Below, piece by piece: positions 7,887-13,869 of a DNA stretch of 20,481 bases (the first letter of the stretch is position 1; every line of letters begins with the position of its first letter). The translations under genes and the position numbers were made by a program. Source of the stretch: Microcaldota archaeon (GTDB lineage Archaea; Iainarchaeota; Iainarchaeia; Iainarchaeales; JAGVWC01). The notes under the pieces were generated by a model. That model ran no database searches and was not told the origin of the DNA. It saw only the letters and a program-made list of their open reading frames with translations. The stretch lies in NCBI GenBank assembly GCA_018813975.1, contig JAHJAQ010000095.1, forward strand, positions 1 through 20,481, in the 5' to 3' direction.

Positions 7887-7894
7887 TATAAAAG
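7887..7894 (-). promoter_or_regulatory. TATA box for the GNAT-like gene
   Basis: Minus strand reads CTTTTATA, centred about 28 bp upstream of the ATG at 7862; fits a leaderless or near-leaderless transcript. Confidence 0.5.
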
Positions 7895-7941
7895 AGTTCC
7901 ATTTAAAAAGAATTGAAAGGGCACTTTAGGCCCCAAGTTCG

Positions 7942-7957
7942 GGAAAGCTATTTTAAT
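7942..7957. repeat. 16-bp direct repeat, right copy
   Basis: Second exact copy of GGAAAGCTATTTTAAT, just upstream of the Pelota TATA box; see left copy at 7284-7299. Confidence 0.8.
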
Positions 7958-7960
7958 GGC

Positions 7961-7966
7961 TTATAA
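7961..7966 (+). promoter_or_regulatory. TATA box for Pelota
   Basis: TTATAA centred about 25 bp before the ATG at 7988. The spacing predicts a transcript starting on this ATG rather than the in-frame TTG at 7979. Confidence 0.55.
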
Positions 7967-7987
7967 CCACTACTTTTTTTGGTTTTC

Positions 7988-9040
7988 ATGCAAATTCGAT
8001 TCTTAGACCAAAAAACCAAGACCATTAAAATAGTGCCAGAAATCCTGGATGATTTATGGCATTTAGAACAAATCATTGAACCCAATGATTTGATTAGCGG
8101 TAGCACGGATCGAAAAATCAAGGGAAAAGATGAACAACAAAAAAGCGAAAGAATCAAACTATTCTTGAAAATTCAGGTGGAAGACGCAGAATTTCATCGC
8201 TTTTCAGGAATATTACGTGTGAACGGAATCATTGTAGAAGGAAAACCAGTTCACTTGATTGATTTAAAAGCACACCACTCTTTGGAAATCAATTTGGGGG
8301 AAGTAACCACTATTCAAAAAAACGAGTGGAAAGAACACCAAATCCAACGATTAAAAAAAGCCGTAGAAGCCACTCAAAAAGAACCCGTATTATTATGCGT
8401 GCTAGATGATGAAACCGCGAGTTTTGGAATTCTAAAAGAATTCGACGTAGAACCAAGGGGGGCAATTCGTGCTGCCAAAACCGGAAAACGATTTGAAGCA
8501 ACAGACGAAAACGAAAAAAAATATTTAGAAGAAATCAGTCAAAAAATAAAAGAAATAAGCCCAAAAAAACTTGTCGTGGCAGGCCCTGGTTTTACCAAAG
8601 AAAACTTGAAAAAACACTGGGAAAAAACCAATCAAAAAATAAGCGAAACTGTTTTCTTTGAATCCACGAACAGCACGGGCATTACTGGTTTAAACGAACT
8701 GGTGAAAAGCGGGGCATTAGAAAAAATCGTGCAAGCCACACAAATTGCCCAAGACGCTCAAAAAATAGAAGGCTTTTTGAAAGAACTGGCCACTGAAAGT
8801 GGGCTGTCGGTGTACGGAAAAAAAGAGATTCTAGAAGCCATTGAAATGCGCGCGGTAAAAGAACTATTGGTATTGGATTCTTTGTTACGCCAAGACTCAA
8901 CCATTCAACCGTTATTACAAAAAGTAGAACAACACAAAGGAAAAATTCACATTCTAAACAGTGAAACCGATCCCGGCAAAAAACTAGAAGGATTTGGTGG
9001 AATGGTGGGAATACTAAAATTCAAAACTAAGTGGGAATAA
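7988..9040 (+). CDS. pelA: Pelota (Dom34) mRNA surveillance / ribosome rescue factor
   Basis: A 350-residue homologue of eukaryotic Pelota/Dom34 and relative of aRF1. It enters the A site of stalled ribosomes and, with ABCE1, splits them. The N-terminal Sm-like domain (about 1-125) shows the family sequence DDLWHLEQIIEPNDLI followed by a basic loop (TDRKIKG) that contacts mRNA, and later HSLEINLGE. The central eRF1-like domain (about 130-240) has EPVLLCVLDDETASFGIL and KLVVAGPGFTKENL; no GGQ tripeptide is present, as expected for Pelota. The C-terminal domain (about 245-350) has YGKKEILEAIEMRAVKELLV and ends near GFGGMVGILKF. ATG 7988 is chosen from the TATA spacing and because alignment to the family begins at MQIRF. 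Only 15 bp separate its stop from the convergent nuclease gene. Confidence 0.96.
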   Translation: MQIRFLDQKTKTIKIVPEILDDLWHLEQIIEPNDLISGSTDRKIKGKDEQQKSERIKLFLKIQVEDAEFHRFSGILRVNGIIVEGKPVHLIDLKAHHSLEINLGEVTTIQKNEWKEHQIQRLKKAVEATQKEPVLLCVLDDETASFGILKEFDVEPRGAIRAAKTGKRFEATDENEKKYLEEISQKIKEISPKKLVVAGPGFTKENLKKHWEKTNQKISETVFFESTNSTGITGLNELVKSGALEKIVQATQIAQDAQKIEGFLKELATESGLSVYGKKEILEAIEMRAVKELLVLDSLLRQDSTIQPLLQKVEQHKGKIHILNSETDPGKKLEGFGGMVGILKFKTKWE

Positions 9041-9055
9041 TCGCAGAAAATTGGA

Positions 9056-9421
9056 TTATTTTATTTTGAATTCCAGCCATTCAACCTTTTTTTGTAATAC
9101 CAGTTCTCGAATGCGTTTTTGTTTTTCGTTCAAAAAAGCGGTTGCGGTTTTGAACTCGCAAAAAACAATCTTGTTATCCTCGAAAACAATGCCATCAATG
9201 GGGTTTCCTAAAAAACGAAATCGTTCCGGAGAATGGGGAAAGCGATCGGAAAAAGGAATCCATTGTTCAGTTAGTTTTCCATATTTAACGGATTGGCTGT
9301 CCTTGCGAAACAATACTTCTTCCAATTGTTGTTGTAAGGAATGGCTTTTGGCATAAAACCAAAACACAAAAAGCACTAGTAAGGCTATGAGTAACGCCAA
9401 TAAAACAAGTAAAAAGTCCAT
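9056..9421 (-). CDS. Membrane-anchored PD-(D/E)XK endonuclease (Endonuc_Holl family)
   Basis: A 121-residue protein: an N-terminal membrane helix (about residues 2-23, MDFLLVLLALLIALLVLFVF), a short helical linker, then a compact nuclease domain. Visible catalytic pattern: GKLTEQWIPF (Glu52), FLGNPIDGIVF (Asp76), then IVFCEFKT (Glu89-x-Lys91), i.e. E...D...ExK. This is the pattern of the Endonuc_Holl (PF10107) group, distant relatives of archaeal Holliday junction resolvases and Mrr enzymes, many of which have such a helix. The ATG at 9421 is chosen for a strong GGTGGTGAT site; a longer reading from 9511 would overlap the upstream gene and add a second hydrophobic stretch. It is 67 bp downstream of the CARF-like gene on the same strand, probably co-transcribed. 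The substrate is unknown. Confidence 0.78.
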   Translation of the reverse strand: MDFLLVLLALLIALLVLFVFWFYAKSHSLQQQLEEVLFRKDSQSVKYGKLTEQWIPFSDRFPHSPERFRFLGNPIDGIVFEDNKIVFCEFKTATAFLNEKQKRIRELVLQKKVEWLEFKIK

Positions 9422-9424
9422 TAA

Positions 9425-9433
9425 ATCACCACC
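9425..9433 (-). promoter_or_regulatory. Shine-Dalgarno site deciding the nuclease start
   Basis: Minus strand reads GGTGGTGAT, 3 nt before the ATG at 9421; a near match to the GGAGGTGAT anti-SD partner and the reason to prefer this start over 9511. Confidence 0.65.
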
Positions 9434-9488
9434 AATCACTAACAAAAAGAAAAAAAGGTTTAAAATAGGAAAGAACAACACTGCGAAT

Positions 9489-9833
9489 TTAATAGTATTT
9501 GACACCGTCACCGGTTAAGGTAACGATTTTGTAGTCGCGGTTGCTTTCTCGCAAGGCCACTAAGACAGCCATGTGTTCTTTTCCAGATCCAGAGGCAAGC
9601 GAAAGCGCAAGCTCTCCTTCAGGAAGCTTTTCTTTTACAGCATCTTTGATGATTACAAAGCCAGCTCGATTATTGAGAAGGATCCATTCGCACTCTTTTT
9701 CAGGTTTAAAGTTTTCCTTTCCAAAATCGCTGGAAAGCAAGACAACTCGATCCCATTCTTCCGTGGCAATAAGCCGAGCCACGTGGCCCCAGGTTCCTTT
9801 TCCAATGCCCAAACAGGCAAATAATGTAGTCAT
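9489..9833 (-). CDS. CARF-like small Rossmann-fold protein
   Basis: A 114-residue protein starting MTTLFACLGIGKGTWGHVAR. Two segments recall CARF (CRISPR-associated Rossmann fold) ligand-sensing domains. The first is a beta strand running into a glycine-rich loop and helix (residues 3-22), followed by a strand VVLLSSD (30-36). The second is the late strand-loop-helix LSLASGSGKEHMAVLVALRE (77-96), which parallels the CARF pattern hNhTGGTKxMxxAL. A final strand KIVTLTG follows. There is no effector domain in the same chain; the next gene on the strand is a membrane-bound nuclease. TATA-like sequence and a GTGAT site precede the ATG. Family knowledge: CARF domains bind cyclic oligoadenylates or related nucleotides. 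Whether this one does is unproven, and another Rossmann-type role is possible. Confidence 0.5.
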   Translation of the reverse strand: MTTLFACLGIGKGTWGHVARLIATEEWDRVVLLSSDFGKENFKPEKECEWILLNNRAGFVIIKDAVKEKLPEGELALSLASGSGKEHMAVLVALRESNRDYKIVTLTGDGVKYY

Positions 9834-9863
9834 AGTATCACAAAAAACCCTACCCCCAATGTA

Positions 9864-9876
9864 TTATAAATATATA
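9864..9876 (-). promoter_or_regulatory. TATA region for the CARF-like/nuclease pair
   Basis: Alternating T/A sequence (plus strand TTATAAATATATA) 31-43 bp upstream of the ATG at 9833, leaving room for a leader of roughly 10 nt that carries the GTGAT ribosome site at 9837-9841. Confidence 0.5.
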
Positions 9877-9896
9877 ATATAGTGTGATATAGTGTG
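9877..9896. repeat. 10-bp tandem repeat upstream of the CARF-like gene
   Basis: Two perfect head-to-tail copies of ATATAGTGTG directly upstream of the TATA region of the minus-strand gene. One helical turn per unit suits two protein molecules bound on the same DNA face, a possible operator or BRE-proximal element. Confidence 0.45.
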
Positions 9897-9908
9897 GGGC
9901 GCGCCACA
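9893..9908. terminator. GC-rich hairpin after elp3
   Basis: TGTGG and CCACA arms around GGCGCG (containing the 8-bp palindrome GGCGCGCC at 9898-9905). This is a striking GC island in AT-rich DNA, 14-29 bp past the elp3 stop on the minus strand. It may end the elp3 transcript or be part of the regulatory region of the next gene. Confidence 0.3.
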
Positions 9909-9921
9909 GAACTAGGGGGCT

Positions 9922-11634
9922 TTAGAGCGTTTTTTCCATAAAAGGCCCTTTAAGGATATAATCCTGCTTGCGATAGTATTCTCGAGCCCCAATTCCAGCA
10001 ATAACCACTATTTTTCGCTTGGAAAACTCGTTTTTGGCTATTTCTTCTGCTTTTTGTAATAGCTGTTTTCCCAGGCCCTTGTGTTGGATGCTATCCTTCT
10101 TTTTTTGACCCAACAGTAAGGGTTCTCCAAATACGTGTAATTCGCGCACCAAGGCGCTAGAAGAGGTTATTTCTTTTCGAAATGGCTTGAATGGAATGCG
10201 CAGTCTACAAAACCCAAACAAGGCATTTTCTTTCAAATCCTCCGCAGAAATGAATATTTCCATTCCCTTACTCGCTTCGTACTTAATTGTTTGGATCGTA
10301 GCGTTATTGGGTTTTAGTTGGAACGATTTTTTTTGTTGTAAATGCCCGGCCTCCCTACAACGAATACACTGACATTCAATACCGAGTTCAAGGGCTTTTT
10401 GTTTTACAAACTGGCGCAAATTATTGTGTTGAACCCCTTTAATCGCAAATTGAGTAGGAATATCTCTCATAATGCGTTGAATGCGAACCCAAGGAGGAAA
10501 AAATCGTTTGGCTTTGGCAATAATACGAGCGGCTTGTTTGGTGGTTAAAGGAGAAAACAATCCTTTTTGGTATTGTTTGTACAATGGAGTTCCGGGCAAT
10601 ACCATACACGGATAAATTTTGAGGGCGTCAGGGCAAAAGTCGGAGTTTTCAAACAATTCACGAAACATTCCAATATCTTTTTCAGACGTGCTGTGCGGCA
10701 GGCCGGGCATCATGTGATAGGTTACTTTCAAGGCACTGTCTTTTAGATGCTGTGTGGCCATAACAGAATCTTGAACGGAATGACCACGATTGGAAAAAGA
10801 AAGAAGGTTATCATCCAAAGCTTGTACCCCCAGTTCTACTCGCGTAACACCCAAATCCAATAAGTCGTTAATGTGTTTTTGTTTGCAATAATCTGGTTTG
10901 GTTTCCACACAAAAAGTTACCATTCGAACAGAACCGGTTTCATTCTTTTTTTGTTCTTTTTTTAAAACAGGCTTTCCTTTTTGATGCAATAACTTTTTTT
11001 GAAAAGAAATGGGTTGTTTTTTGTATTCAAATTTTTTAGGGTCAAAAAAAGCATTAAACTTTTTAAAATCAAAACCGCTTGGAGCAAAAAACAAGTCTGA
11101 AAAATCGTTTAGTGCTTTAAAAGCACCTGCAACAAAAGAATGACGATATGTTTTTGGAAAACTGGGAAAGGTCCCCCCCATTACAATCAATTCGATTTTT
11201 TGAAGGTTGTGATTGGTAGCAGCAAACTGGTACAAGCGATTAAACGATTGTAAGTAAGGGTCAAATTGATTGGATTGAGCACGCATAGAAGCCGGTTCAT
11301 GACCAGTATAGCTTTTGGGAATGCTTCCAAAAAAACTTTTTTCCCCGCCCGGACAAAAAATACAGGTTCCATGTGCGCAATCAATTGGCTTGGCCATAAT
11401 CGCCAAAGGAGCCACACCACTAATGGTTCTAACAGGTTTTATTCCCAACAATTGTTTGGTTCGAAGCGAAGGATTTTTAGCAAAAGACAAAATAGTCGGA
11501 TTGGGGGGCAATTGGTTTAAACCGATTTTTCCAGCCAATCGAATCTTGGCTTTGTTTAATTCTCCAACCGAGTTTATTTCCTTGGCTTCAATCTTTTGAA
11601 TAAGAGATTGTGCAAATAACTGCTTTTTTTCCAC
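9922..11634 (-). CDS. elp3: Elp3, tRNA wobble-uridine carboxymethylating radical SAM/acetyltransferase
   Basis: About 570 residues with the two Elp3 domains. The radical SAM part contains the cluster motif CAHGTCIFCPGG (C-x4-C-x2-C), then SYTGHEPASMRA and LGVTRVELGVQAL. The C-terminal GNAT part begins near RELHVFGEPLLLGQ and holds QHKGLGKQLL and the ending IAGIGAREYYRKQDY. A zinc-type Cys pair region (CQCIRCREAGH) precedes it. Elp3 makes cm5U34 in tRNA anticodons using SAM and acetyl-CoA. The frame is open up to an ATG at 11757, but I place the start at GTG 11634. Sequence upstream of it is hairpin-rich repeats, and the family's usual distance from N-terminus to the first cluster Cys (about 85-90 residues) fits this GTG (Cys at 86), not 11757 (Cys at 127). 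A TATA-like TTTACAAA lies about 25 bp upstream. Confidence 0.93.
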   Translation of the reverse strand: MEKKQLFAQSLIQKIEAKEINSVGELNKAKIRLAGKIGLNQLPPNPTILSFAKNPSLRTKQLLGIKPVRTISGVAPLAIMAKPIDCAHGTCIFCPGGEKSFFGSIPKSYTGHEPASMRAQSNQFDPYLQSFNRLYQFAATNHNLQKIELIVMGGTFPSFPKTYRHSFVAGAFKALNDFSDLFFAPSGFDFKKFNAFFDPKKFEYKKQPISFQKKLLHQKGKPVLKKEQKKNETGSVRMVTFCVETKPDYCKQKHINDLLDLGVTRVELGVQALDDNLLSFSNRGHSVQDSVMATQHLKDSALKVTYHMMPGLPHSTSEKDIGMFRELFENSDFCPDALKIYPCMVLPGTPLYKQYQKGLFSPLTTKQAARIIAKAKRFFPPWVRIQRIMRDIPTQFAIKGVQHNNLRQFVKQKALELGIECQCIRCREAGHLQQKKSFQLKPNNATIQTIKYEASKGMEIFISAEDLKENALFGFCRLRIPFKPFRKEITSSSALVRELHVFGEPLLLGQKKKDSIQHKGLGKQLLQKAEEIAKNEFSKRKIVVIAGIGAREYYRKQDYILKGPFMEKTL

Positions 11635-11819
11635 AACGATCCACTTTTTGGTTTTTTTGTAAACCTTTTGAAACAATTGCTCGAAGAGCAAGCCAAAGGC
11701 TTTTTTTTGTAAACCTCCCGTTTTGAAGCAACGCTTCAAAAGGGCCCATTCAAGCACGCAATAACTTTTTTCGCCAACCTTTTGAAAAAAGGTTGCTTGA
11801 ATTGGGTTTGAAAAAAGGT
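11635..11819. repeat. Hairpin-rich repeat region upstream of elp3
   Basis: 185 bp with at least three degenerate copies of a unit made of a T6-8 run, four variable bases, AACCT and, after it, a hairpin, starting at 11652, 11702 and 11766. Hairpins seen: TTGCTC/GAGCAA with a GAA loop near 11677-11691; TTTTGAAGC/GCTTCAAAA with an AAC loop (11721-11741); CCAACCTTTT-type arms (11774-11794). A longer pair, CCATTCAAGCA with TGCTTGAAT(T)GG, encloses the last one (11747-11805). A 15-nt direct repeat occurs at 11652-11666 and 11702-11716. The segment 11766-11795 is identical over 30 nt to 17556-17585 in the tRNA-Arg intron. Its role may be termination of the upstream mRNA or an RNA structure in the elp3 leader. 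Confidence 0.6.
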
Positions 11820-12632
11820 TTACTGGATAGAACCCAATAAGGCATTAAAAAAGTAAAAAACACTCAGATTAGGGGAAAAAAAGGAAAAACCAAACAATCC
11901 GGCCCCAAATTTTCCTTTTAGAGTTGGTTTTACTAATAATTCGATTTGAAAGGCATCCAATCGTTTTTCATTCAAACCAGAGTCCACTAAAAAACTAAAA
12001 CTCTTTAAGCCATAAGACTTGGGACTAACCTTCAATACAGCCTCTATTGGAACCGTGAAGTTTTGTTTTGCCGGAACCACTATGGTTTGGGGTTCAAACC
12101 AAAAAGAAGGCAAAGAAGAACGAATGACAATGGTGTGCGCAGCAATAGAATTGTTTAGTACCACCAATTGATAGGAAGCGGTTTCACCCAATGAAACAAA
12201 TTCTTGTACAGAAGAAAAACTGGTTTTTATTAAATCGTTTTTAAGTACTACTTTTAAAGAAATTTCTTGAACAGTCAAAGGATTTTGGGTATTAGACAAG
12301 CGAAAGCGCATGTTTTGGAGCTTTTCAGTTTCTTCTTTTGGAATGGAAATTGAAAGTACAAGGGATTCTGCAAACAATTCAGGTTGGCTTACAATCCAAT
12401 TACCCGGCAATGACCCTTCTACTATGGTTACTTGATTCCAATAACCGCCTTTTCCATCTTCATTCGAAAAAACCAGTTCAATAGTTTCGCCCGGCATAGC
12501 CTCTCCTAACGAAAAAGAAGCATTGGCTTCTAGCGCAGTGGAAACCGGAGAAACCAAAAAAACCACTGCTTGAACAGAATTTACCAGCACTAACAAGGCA
12601 ACTATCAACAAGAACTTGTGCATCCAATTCAT
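11820..12632 (-). CDS. Secreted or membrane-attached beta-sandwich protein
   Basis: A 270-residue protein with a clear secretory signal peptide (MNWMHKFLLIVALLVLVNSV, cleavage expected after about residue 22). The exported part reads as beta-rich repeats. Segments such as GETIELVFSNEDGKGGYWNQV, LSLGETASYQLVVLNNS-like and VPAKQNFTVPIEA resemble the NEW3/Ig-like domains found in archaeal surface proteins (COG1470-type), with about two domains. The C-terminus is hydrophobic and aromatic (GLFGFSFFSPNLSVFYFFNALLG) and may be a membrane anchor. No cysteines are present in the mature part. The start at 12632 is supported by a GTGAT ribosome site 5 nt upstream and a TATA-like GTTTTTAAT near 12664-12673; the divergent taw3 promoter shares this 92-bp gap. 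The cellular role is unknown. Confidence 0.6.
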   Translation of the reverse strand: MNWMHKFLLIVALLVLVNSVQAVVFLVSPVSTALEANASFSLGEAMPGETIELVFSNEDGKGGYWNQVTIVEGSLPGNWIVSQPELFAESLVLSISIPKEETEKLQNMRFRLSNTQNPLTVQEISLKVVLKNDLIKTSFSSVQEFVSLGETASYQLVVLNNSIAAHTIVIRSSLPSFWFEPQTIVVPAKQNFTVPIEAVLKVSPKSYGLKSFSFLVDSGLNEKRLDAFQIELLVKPTLKGKFGAGLFGFSFFSPNLSVFYFFNALLGSIQ

Positions 12633-12694
12633 AGTATATCACTAGTATTTCCTATTGGCTTGAGATTAAAAACATAGTGTCGCCAAAAAAAGGG

Positions 12695-12701
12695 TTTTAA
12701 A
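12695..12701 (+). promoter_or_regulatory. TATA box for taw3-thpR
   Basis: TTTTAAA centred about 27 bp before the ATG at 12725; no Shine-Dalgarno site, so leaderless transcription is likely. Confidence 0.55.
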
Positions 12702-12724
12702 GGCGATTTGAAAATAAGTAGATA

Positions 12725-13333
12725 ATGGTATCAAAAACCGGAATAGAACGCTTTCAAATGGTAAAAAAAAGGCACGAAAAAACATTTGAAAAAGCCGTTC
12801 AAGAAAAAAAAGCAGACGCACAAATCATTCCGTTATGCCGTTTCTTAAACCAACAACCCTTTTTTTTTACGGCATCCAGTTGTAGTGGAAGGATTGTAGT
12901 ACTCAGATTAGATGCCCAAGAAACCAAACGAGAAGCCGCTTTTTTTTATAAAAAACACGAAAAAACAAATGCCAAAATTGTTTGGAACAAAATAAACGAA
13001 AAAACCACAGATATTTTATGGTTTAAACAAGAACCGTTTATTCTTCACCTTGGAACCAATTCTCTTGAAAATGCCAATCGAGTATTGGTTTGCGCGCGAA
13101 AAGCAGGCATTAAAAGAGCAGGCATTATTGTGGCCAAAACAGGCAAGTTTTTGATAGAACTCATTGGAACGCACGGCATGGCCATTCCTGTCAAAAAAAA
13201 CAATATTATTCTTGTGGAAAAAGATTTTTTTGTTTTTTTAGTCAAACAAGCCAATAAAAAACTAGAAATTAATTTTGAACGATTAAAAAAGTTTGAAAAA
13301 ATAGTGAAAAAAGAATTGAGGAACCAACAGTGA
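12725..13333 (+). CDS. taw3: Taw3/TYW3, wybutosine-pathway tRNA methyltransferase
   Basis: A 202-residue homologue of TYW3, the SAM-dependent enzyme that methylates the N4 position during wyosine/wybutosine synthesis at G37 of tRNA-Phe. Diagnostic motif: FFFTASSCSGRIVVL (about residues 46-60; SSCSGRI is nearly invariant in the family), followed by the conserved block WFKQEPFILHLGTNSLENAN and then AGIKRAGIIVAKTGKFLIELIGT. The tail is Lys-rich. The start at 12725 fits the TATA spacing. Length is typical. The thpR start codon overlaps its stop (GTGA at 13330-13333), so both RNA-processing genes are in one transcript. Other wyosine enzymes (Taw1, Taw2) are not in the window. Confidence 0.9.
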   Translation: MVSKTGIERFQMVKKRHEKTFEKAVQEKKADAQIIPLCRFLNQQPFFFTASSCSGRIVVLRLDAQETKREAAFFYKKHEKTNAKIVWNKINEKTTDILWFKQEPFILHLGTNSLENANRVLVCARKAGIKRAGIIVAKTGKFLIELIGTHGMAIPVKKNNIILVEKDFFVFLVKQANKKLEINFERLKKFEKIVKKELRNQQ

Positions 13334-13869
13334 AAAAACGATTGTTTATCGCGGTTCTAATTCCAGCAGTCATTCAAAAAAAAATCCAAGAAACCATTTT
13401 CCCCATAGTAGTACCATTTAAAGAAGAGCTAAAGATAGTGGCCCGGGAAAACCTTCATTTTACTGTGCGCTTTTTAGGGGGCTGGCCCGAAGAAAAAATA
13501 CCTGAATTAGTAGAGACATTGAAACCGCTTTCCCGCGAAAAAGTATTTGAAATTCAATTGGAAAAAGCAGGTTTCTTCAAAAATCGGGTGTTGTGGTTGG
13601 GAATCCAACAAGGAAAAATCGAATTACAAGAAAAAAACCAAATGATTATTCAATGTTTACACGTAAAACCAGAGGAATCTAAAGGACATGTAACCTTGGC
13701 TCGAAACAAAACCCTTTCCACGAAGCAACTAAAAGAACTCGCGGAAAAAATAAATGGGCTTTCCTTTCAAGAAACATTTTTAGTACAAGAAATTGTGCTC
13801 TTGGAGTCGCAATTAAAACCAGACGGACCGGTTTACAAAAAAGTTTTTGAATGGAAACTGGTTTCCTAG
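13330..13869 (+). CDS. thpR: ThpR, 2',5'-RNA ligase family / 2',3'-cyclic phosphodiesterase
   Basis: A 179-residue member of the 2H phosphoesterase superfamily. The two catalytic HxTx motifs are both intact: HFTV (H43, T45, in ENLHFTVRFLGG) and HVTL (H120, T122, in KGHVTLARNK). Family members hydrolyse RNA 2',3'-cyclic phosphates and can join tRNA halves in vitro; the physiological RNA in archaea is not settled. The GTG start overlaps the taw3 stop, with a TGAGG ribosome site just upstream in taw3. The gene ends directly against the convergent secretion ATPase with no gap (stop 13867-13869; the other gene's stop at 13870-13872). A tRNA gene with an intron lies 3.5 kb away, so a role in tRNA-end processing can be considered but is not shown. 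Confidence 0.92.
   Translation: MKKRLFIAVLIPAVIQKKIQETIFPIVVPFKEELKIVARENLHFTVRFLGGWPEEKIPELVETLKPLSREKVFEIQLEKAGFFKNRVLWLGIQQGKIELQEKNQMIIQCLHVKPEESKGHVTLARNKTLSTKQLKELAEKINGLSFQETFLVQEIVLLESQLKPDGPVYKKVFEWKLVS

Noticed and set aside
9422..9511. Longer nuclease start with two membrane helices
   Set aside because: It would overlap the CARF-like gene by 23 bp; the GGTGGTGAT site is placed for ATG 9421. Not fully excluded.
9541..9882. Plus-strand open frames opposite the CARF-like gene
   Set aside because: Low-complexity Ser/Arg-rich translations without a start context; antisense shadows of the minus-strand gene.
9877..9896. Start of a CRISPR or microsatellite
   Set aside because: Only two 10-bp copies, placed at a promoter; more consistent with an operator or chance.
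11640..11820. CRISPR array upstream of elp3
   Set aside because: The repeat units are degenerate, contain their own hairpins and poly-T, and have no equal-length unique spacers; no cas genes are nearby.
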